A stretch of DNA of 64,000 nt, taken from contig OX421964.1 of NCBI GenBank assembly GCA_949128115.1, positions 18,934,892-18,998,891 of the forward strand, given 5' to 3'. The notes beneath the pieces were generated by a model, which did no database searches, had not been told where the DNA came from, and saw only the letters and a list, made by a program, of their open reading frames with translations. The DNA comes from Anaspis maculata (taxonomy: Eukaryota; Arthropoda; Insecta; Coleoptera; Scraptiidae). Made by a program: the position numbers and the translations under genes. How positions within the stretch are numbered: the stretch's first letter is position 1; each line of letters opens with the position of its first letter. This document shows, piece after piece, positions 57,882-64,000 of this stretch.

Positions 57882-59617
57882 TCAGTTCAACTTTTCTACA
57901 TCAATCCAGATCCCACCTTCAGCCAACGGAATTACATTTCTCTTCGCGATTTTGAGCGGCACCTGCGTTTTGGGGTTCAACTTGATCCGATAGTCTCTGA
58001 GCAGCGTTGCCAACCCAACTTTGCTCTGCATCAAGCCGAGACGTTTTCCTTGAAAGATAATTGGTGTGAGCTACGAAAGCATTCGGAGAATTTTGAGACT
58101 GAAGTGAAAGAGTCTTCAGTCTACCTACCAATGCAAGTCCTTGGTCCTTCCCCAAACGGAATGTACGTGAATTGATGTCGCTTGAGCTTGTTCTCTTCAT
58201 TGAACCTTTCGGGACGAAATTGTTCCGGCTCCGGAAAATATTCTGGGTCATTTTGCAGACTAAGCACTGGGATGATAACGTCCGTTCCTTTTTTTATCAA
58301 GACATCTGTGCCCGGTACCAGGTAGTCTTTAGTGCAAACCCTGGGAAGGACAAACACTGGTGGGTACTTCCGCAAAGCCTCTGCAATATATGTATAAGTA
58401 TAATTATGTTACATTAAAAAATATTTCAAGCGATCAAGCACTAACCGTTGATAACTTTGTCCATATACGTCATGTTGACAATGGATTCGTACATCAGTTT
58501 GCCATTGTGCGAAGCCAAAACGGTGTTTATTTCTTCGCGTAGTTTACTTTGAAGTTTGGGATCGATGGCAAGCTCGTACAAAAGAAACGTCATCGTACCC
58601 GAAGAAGTTTCCATTCCAGCCACGAAAAAGCCAAAAGCTTGTGTCGCAAGTTGGTTCATAGTCAAAGTACTTTTCTCAATGTTATCATTTTCATAAGTGA
58701 CTTTCCCATCATCTTGAGTACCTAACGTCTGCTGCTTTGCTTTTGTTTTTGAATTGTAACAACAAGTGCAACAAATCTTTTCGGAATATGCTGTTGTTCT
58801 TTCTGTATTCGATAGCTTTTTTGATTGCCTTCATGAAAAACTCTTCCACCTCAGCTGATGTCAATTTGAAACGTAAACATCTGAGTAAAGCGTGAGGAAC
58901 AATGAAAGTTGAAATAAACTTCACATAGTCAACAATACCGAGTTAGAAAATTTTTCTGCCGTGCTTCCTAAAATCACAATCAATATTCCCGAGCGAGTTA
59001 CATTCCAAACCGAATGAACAAGATACGATGATGTCCGTGGTGAACCTGCTGAATGTTTCTTTGACATCGACCGGAGTTTTGTCGACGACCGCTTGGTCCA
59101 TGAGCTTCTTCAAACCTACTGCGCAGTCCACCAGCATCTGGAACATCATTTTCATTCTTCCAGAAGTGAATGTCGGAGTCAGTGTCAATCTCGTGCGTCT
59201 CCATTTGGCGCCTTCTAAATTGAACAGGTGACCTGAGAGCGGGTCGGAACTTTCGTCGATGTAGTTTCCATGGTCGGTGAAATGCTCAAAGTCTTTTTGC
59301 AAGATGTTCTTGACGATTTCTGGGTCCACCGGCACGTAATACGGACGCGCTGCAAGATAAACGCCTCCGTGTTTGAGACCTTTGGACTTGAAAATGTTGT
59401 AATATTCTTGGACTTGTTGGCTCGTGTGGAGTTCATTGGTCATCAGTTTGGTTGCGTTTCCGAATGGAATTGAAGGTGGCAGGACGTTTGGCAACCCAGC
59501 TTTTCCCCAAAACGTGAACTTGTATTTGTAGTACACAGCTATTATAGCTGCGACAACTGCAACGGTTGCGCTCAGCCATTCGTAAGTAAAACTCGCGACT
59601 TGATTGCAAAGAGCCAT
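57882..59617 (-). pseudogene. Cytochrome P450 CYP6-like, copy 3 (broken)
   Basis: Minus-strand homologue with the same three-exon layout. The frame opens at 59617 (MALCNQVASF) and stops after GRKIF at 58943-58945, the same codon-225 nonsense change as copy 2. The extra bases giving AADVRYSR (near 58726) are also shared. It has a further difference, Gln for Pro in RHQFTYIPFGEG. The haem loop and ExxR are still readable. The shared lesions show that copies 2 and 3 arose from one already-dead gene. Confidence 0.9.
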
Positions 59618-61740
59618 GACCACGAATGTTATTGTTTTATTAGGTATGGGTGCCTAATCACCAGAAACAGTCGAGTTTTGCGATTGTCACAAATGCCAAG
59701 CTCGTGCCATTTATAATCTAACAGTACACGAGCTTTACTGCATCATCAAATTGATGCTATCTCCGCGTGAAGCCAAATTTTCATGAGGTCCCACACAATC
59801 CAATCAGTACAAAAAAGGTGTGTGCAAATCAGTCTCAAGTTCTTCTAGGTTTCGTTCGCGATCTTTGAAATACGTTTGACCAGCTCACCTATACAGGATG
59901 TCCCACAAATGAATGAAAGGAGATTATCTGAAAATGTTCAGGAAAATTTTCAAAAATTATTGTTTATGCTATTCTAGATGGTCAAACAAAGTCACAATTC
60001 AAATTCTGGTATTTTAAATAGCCATGGACAACTTCAGGAGAATATTCTGGAAACATGAGTTTGGTACCCTGATTCCTACTCAAATTCATGTTTCCCGAAA
60101 ACTCTCCTGGAGATGTTATCGGTTAGTTAGAGGGTTAGAGCACCAAAACTGAAATGGTGACTTTGTTTGATCACCTCGGATAGCGTTAAATGAGTTGAAT
60201 TGAAAATTTTGAGAATATTTCAGAAAAATTCCAGTTACAAATTTTTTTTCGAATCAGCTGAAGAGTACAATTCAGGAATCGCATGTTGTAGCATTTTTCA
60301 TGTAGTCTTCGAGTATGACATGACATCAGATTTTGAATAAAGTCCATACAGTATGACTTTTTCAACGGAAACTCGAGGAACAAAGTTTCGAGAGCGCTCC
60401 TGTATGCCTTTCATAAATGAATAGGGCGCTGTAAAGACTCTTGTAATTTAAATACATCTGCATAACTTCAATCGGTTCTACTGATCTATTCGTGAGATTT
60501 GCGGCCAATCAGAGTTTTCGAACACATGAATCGCCCTGTGTATATCGGAAATGGAGGACACTGGGAAAATTTCGCGTGCAGTTTCTGATTTGCCTCGAAA
60601 AACTACGTCCAGCTTAAAGCTACGTTGGTTACTTCGTGGAGCACCTGTAAGTACATGACCTGTGTCCGGGAATGCTTGGTTTCAGACATACAAGGTGGAC
60701 ATACAGACATACCCTGGTAAAGAACGTCTCCTAACGTACAACGCAATAATTAATCCCGGAGCAAAGGTGTTGTGTGTAATTGTGTGAAACTGTGGAATTT
60801 AAGCTCCTAATAATATCAGTGCAGTAGGCTATACCGTCAGTGATTCCAATTTTCGAGCGACAGAGAGGCGACCGCATATGGGTCGGATCAGATCAGAGAG
60901 TAACTTGTTGGATATAGCTAAACCGCTTTGTACTACCTCTCGAAGTTCATGCGTATAAACTTCACGGCTAGCGACATCTTTTAACCATGTGGTGGATTAG
61001 AATATCGCACGCTCAATTCCCAATACATTCATTGATTTTTTCTCCGCGTTTCTCGACCCATATATGCGGTGCGCTTCAAGTGTTATCATATTTTGATTTT
61101 TATATAATTATCATGATATCTTCCAACCCTGATTCACTGTGATGGCAATAGAAATAAACCGTTTGGGAGAAGGATCAACTAGAAAAAGGAGGAGAGGGGG
61201 AAGGACCACGCACCACTTATCCCTATTGTGTGACGTGCGCTCGAGAAAATAGTCTCACGCAGTTAAATTGTTACCTTGGAATCGGGACCTTTTCCATCAA
61301 TCTACTTGAGTGGTGAATTTTGTGTAGATGTTATTGTGCTGTGTTTCGTTACTAGTAAAAGTCTGGATGAAGATGGACTGAAGATAACTTTCACCGAATA
61401 TCCTAGGTCTTCGTAGGACCTAGACCTATCTGTTTGCTGAATCAAACGATATCAATTTTTGGTGATCACTGATCACACAATAATAGCAGTGACCTCAAAG
61501 GGAATTAGGGTTGGAAAAGGACGTAAGAATAATAAGATTGATTGAGTACATATCAATTTTATTTTGTCATCCTATACATACAACAAAAGGTTCAACCATG
61601 TGAGATTCGAATATTGGGTACGTGTCAATATTCGATAAATTAATCGCTGCACCTAAAGAGAACAATAGATAAAAGTACAAAAATATATCTTTCGACGATG
61701 GCACGGGATTACACTTTAAACACGTGCTCTTGAAATTCCC
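59618..61740 (-). other. P450 copy 3 5' flank and RING F 3' flank
   Basis: Reverse complement of 48760-50901 with minor changes. It includes the RING F poly(A) signal, TTTATT at 61558-61563 on the plus strand. No independent gene is supported. Confidence 0.65.
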
Positions 61741-62693
61741 TCAATCTGTTTCATAACCATCGGTCATGCTGAAAAAGCGAGCCTGGTATCTAAAGTCTTC
61801 AACTTCGTCCAAGTGGATTTGATTGCTCCGACTACTACACATGGCTTTTATAGACTTGCGAATCTGTTGAATTTCCATCATTATTGTCCGCCTTCCAATT
61901 TCATCCTTCTTCTTTCTTTTGTGGTCTGGATAATGCTTTTCTGAGACCTGCAAGAATAGAACAACGAATAAGTCAAAGTGGGTTGTTAAAAATACGGAAT
62001 ATTTGTCAGAGGCTGAAAAATTGCACCTATAGTTTTATTGATTATTTGAATAAAAAAAATTTAATATGCTGCATTTTGTTAGTATTGAAACTTAGGCACT
62101 CAATTAGTGAAGTTGATAAATTCATGTAGGTATTATACAGCAGAGAAAATTGAGCAATAATTTAAATGTCAATGCAAACGTGTTGTTATATGTTGTAAAA
62201 GTTACAGGGTGAGATGGTCGATAGGGCAAGTAATGTTAAAAAATTGACAATCCAGATTGCAAACTTCACTTGAATAATTTGTAGGTACATATTGATGCCT
62301 ACTTATGCACCGGGGACCTAAATAATTGAATAAAATCAAATGAACACTCACCACGTCCACAATAGCATCGATTTGTTCAGATGAGTCAGGTGGCAATATA
62401 GGTGCCCGGCAGTATGGACACGTTGGATTGTCTTCTTTTTCCTGTCGCCACGTGGTTATGCACGACCTGCAGAACAAGTGGTGACAGTTGGTTATTGTAG
62501 CCTGTACCACAACTTTTGCGCAAATTGGACACATCAGTTCTTCCTCGATGATTTCCAAAGATTGCTTCGCGAACTCTTCATCTCTGTCTAGAATTTCCAA
62601 TAGAGCTGCCCTTGAGGTGAGTCTTGTGGCGTCTGGATCTCCACGCACTGTGTCTTGGATATTTTTGCGAAACTGTTCCACAAGACTAGACAT
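61741..62693 (-). CDS. RING-type (C3HC4) zinc finger protein, copy F
   Basis: Minus-strand exons 62693-62352 and 61947-61741 encode 182 residues with the RING intact. It keeps MSSLVEQ, Glu87 and Arg144, where its arm partner E has changed, and has Tyr119 (EKHYPDHK) and a C-terminal GYETD. Promoter A+1 is at 62755 with a canonical TCAGTA and DPE. E and F lie in opposite arms of the giant inverted repeat, pointing away from the outer ends. Confidence 0.85.
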
Positions 62694-63066
62694 TTTTATG
62701 AAGTAGAAACTGCACTATAGGATCGACTGCCTTCGAAGATGTTTCGCTGAATACTGACCGACTGAAGAACGATTGACCTAAAGCTTCAAGCTCGGCTCTA
62801 AGGGAACTGTTGTTATCTTCGGTGAGCACAATGATAATGAGGGATAGCTGAATAACGGAGCTCAGGTAGACAGACTACAATGGTTGTTGTGTCAAGCTGG
62901 AAACAATAAAATATTACCTGGAAGTACCCAAGGGCCTTGAGGTCCCGCAAGCTTTCACAACAATGAGAGGGGTCACGTTGCCAGTTACTCTTTATCTTTT
63001 GTATTAGATTTCATCATGGTACAGGTTCCTTTATTCTCAGTCAAAGCTTAGTTTCTGAAGCATTGT

Positions 63067-63477
63067 TTGGAAGTTTACGAACCTCAAGCCTCTTGCATGG
63101 GCTCTTTCAGACGATGTTTTTGTTCACTGTTGTCCGGCTTGGCACAACAGCCCGAGCAACAGCCATTGTATTTCACTGTCTACCTGTTTAACTCCGTCAA
63201 CATATTTCAGCCGGACTTATCAAAGACTTTTCTCTTTAAAGTGATGGTGAATTACTCTCAAGTGATTTTTATTGCCAAAATTACATCCAGGACAGACGAA
63301 ACCATAACAATTGATGCCAAACACATATACAAAAACATTTTCATACGGGTTGCTATGAAGGACACCTCCGCTATGTTGGGAAATGCGTCACTTTATGCGA
63401 TTGAAGTGATTGAACAAGAAATAAGAATTTTGTCTTTAGGTCTTTTCCTATCAAATTATGAATTTCCAGTCTTATGA
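63067..63477 (+). other. Conserved divergent ORF upstream of RING F (uncertain)
   Basis: A 136-codon frame begins MEVYEPQASCMGSFRRCFCS and continues FNSVNIFQPDLSKTFLFKVM. In arm 1 the matching minus-strand frame (47171-47449) is 92 codons because about 60 bp are missing there. No domain, signal peptide or splice context is recognisable. It may be a divergently transcribed small gene or only a chance frame in a duplicated promoter region. Confidence 0.25.
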
Positions 63478-63665
63478 AAACAACTCTGCAGAAATTATCT
63501 AAGAGGACTGATATATGCGAGGGGTAATCTACCTTGGAAATCTGGTGTACACTTCCATGGAAATCTTTGGAAATCATTTGGAAATCATTGAAAATCTTTG
63601 GAAATCAATTGAAATCATTTGAAAAATCATTGGATATCTATGTATAGTTATACTGTGGTAATACA

Positions 63666-64000
63666 GGGTGTTTCAGGGATGATAGCAAAAAAATTAACTG
63701 TGGGTAGATCTTGTCAAAATATGACGAAAACCTATGTACCATTTTGCAAAGTTCGGCCTAATAACAAAGGTACAGCCCTCCAAAGTTAACTTTTTTTTGA
63801 TTTTAAAAATTTGTAACTCAGGAACATTTCGACAAATTTAGCTTTAATTCAGCACAAGCTAGTTTGTCAAAATTATCTATCAACCTGCCAAATTTGGAAA
63901 TAATCCAATCAGTGGCGTAGAAGTTATAAGGGGTCACCTCAAGTCAACTTTTCTTCGGATGCTTCTAAATGATTGACCCTCATAACTCCTACATCACTGG
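63666..64000 (+). mobile_element. Possible mariner-type MITE running off the window
   Basis: ACAGGGTGTTTCAGGGATGA begins right after the giant repeat's arm, a type of end common in TA-inserting MITEs. The other end is not in the window, so the call is tentative. Confidence 0.3.

Larger units (their letters stand above)
57777..63657 (-). repeat. Right arm of giant inverted repeat (P450 copy 3 + RING F)
   Basis: Reverse complement of 46891-52738, about 5.88 kb. It runs from GGTACCTCACATACTTACTA to TATAGTTATACTGTG. It carries P450 copy 3 and RING F on the minus strand in the same order as the other arm. Confidence 0.9.

Overview
The window looks like insect nuclear DNA, most likely from a hemipteran. 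The evidence is spliced genes with GT-AG introns, a CYP6-type cytochrome P450, an exon of a DH31/calcitonin-like class B receptor, Ty3/gypsy and BEL/Pao relics, Tc1/mariner, hAT and PIF/Harbinger elements, tRNA-derived SINEs, and a recurrent TACCTA/TAGGTA motif. A whitefly such as Bemisia is possible but was not tested. The window is gene-poor and very rich in repeats, many of them palindromic.

Layout. 1-17.8 kb: mostly non-coding, with one candidate exon (1332-1445), a scrambled gypsy relic (4.5-5.5 kb), an antisense gypsy RT relic (7.3-7.5 kb), two tRNA-derived SINEs (7.7 and 16.1-16.3 kb), an LTR-like stretch leading into a 29-bp tandem repeat, a PIF/Harbinger element (12397-13352), a Tc1-like inverted-repeat element (13.5-15.4 kb) and a composite fold-back element (16033-17790). 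17852-18072 minus: one TM3-TM4 exon of a class B neuropeptide receptor. 20.4-30.6 kb: four tandem copies of a two-exon gene for a 182-residue C3HC4 RING protein. Three of the four units carry a different DNA transposon with a clear target-site duplication. 30.7-41.9 kb: gypsy integrase and integrase-tail relics, palindromic elements and a 4.3-kb inverted repeat. 43484-45198: an intact three-exon CYP6-like P450 of 528 residues, followed by a mariner-like transposase relic. 46.9-63.7 kb: a giant inverted repeat with arms of about 5.85 kb, each carrying one intact RING gene and one broken P450. Its 5-kb spacer holds a BEL/Pao relic, a MITE, a 77-nt hairpin and a 2.1-kb palindrome.

Main result. 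Six apparently intact RING genes and three P450 copies (one intact, two pseudogenes with identical lesions) form a recently amplified segmental array. Exon-1 markers group the four tandem RING genes A+C and B+D, whereas intron markers group them A+B and C+D, which points to gene conversion. All copies share a recognisable Inr plus DPE core promoter. The P450 lesions predate the inverted duplication. Functions are inferred from motifs alone; no database search was possible.
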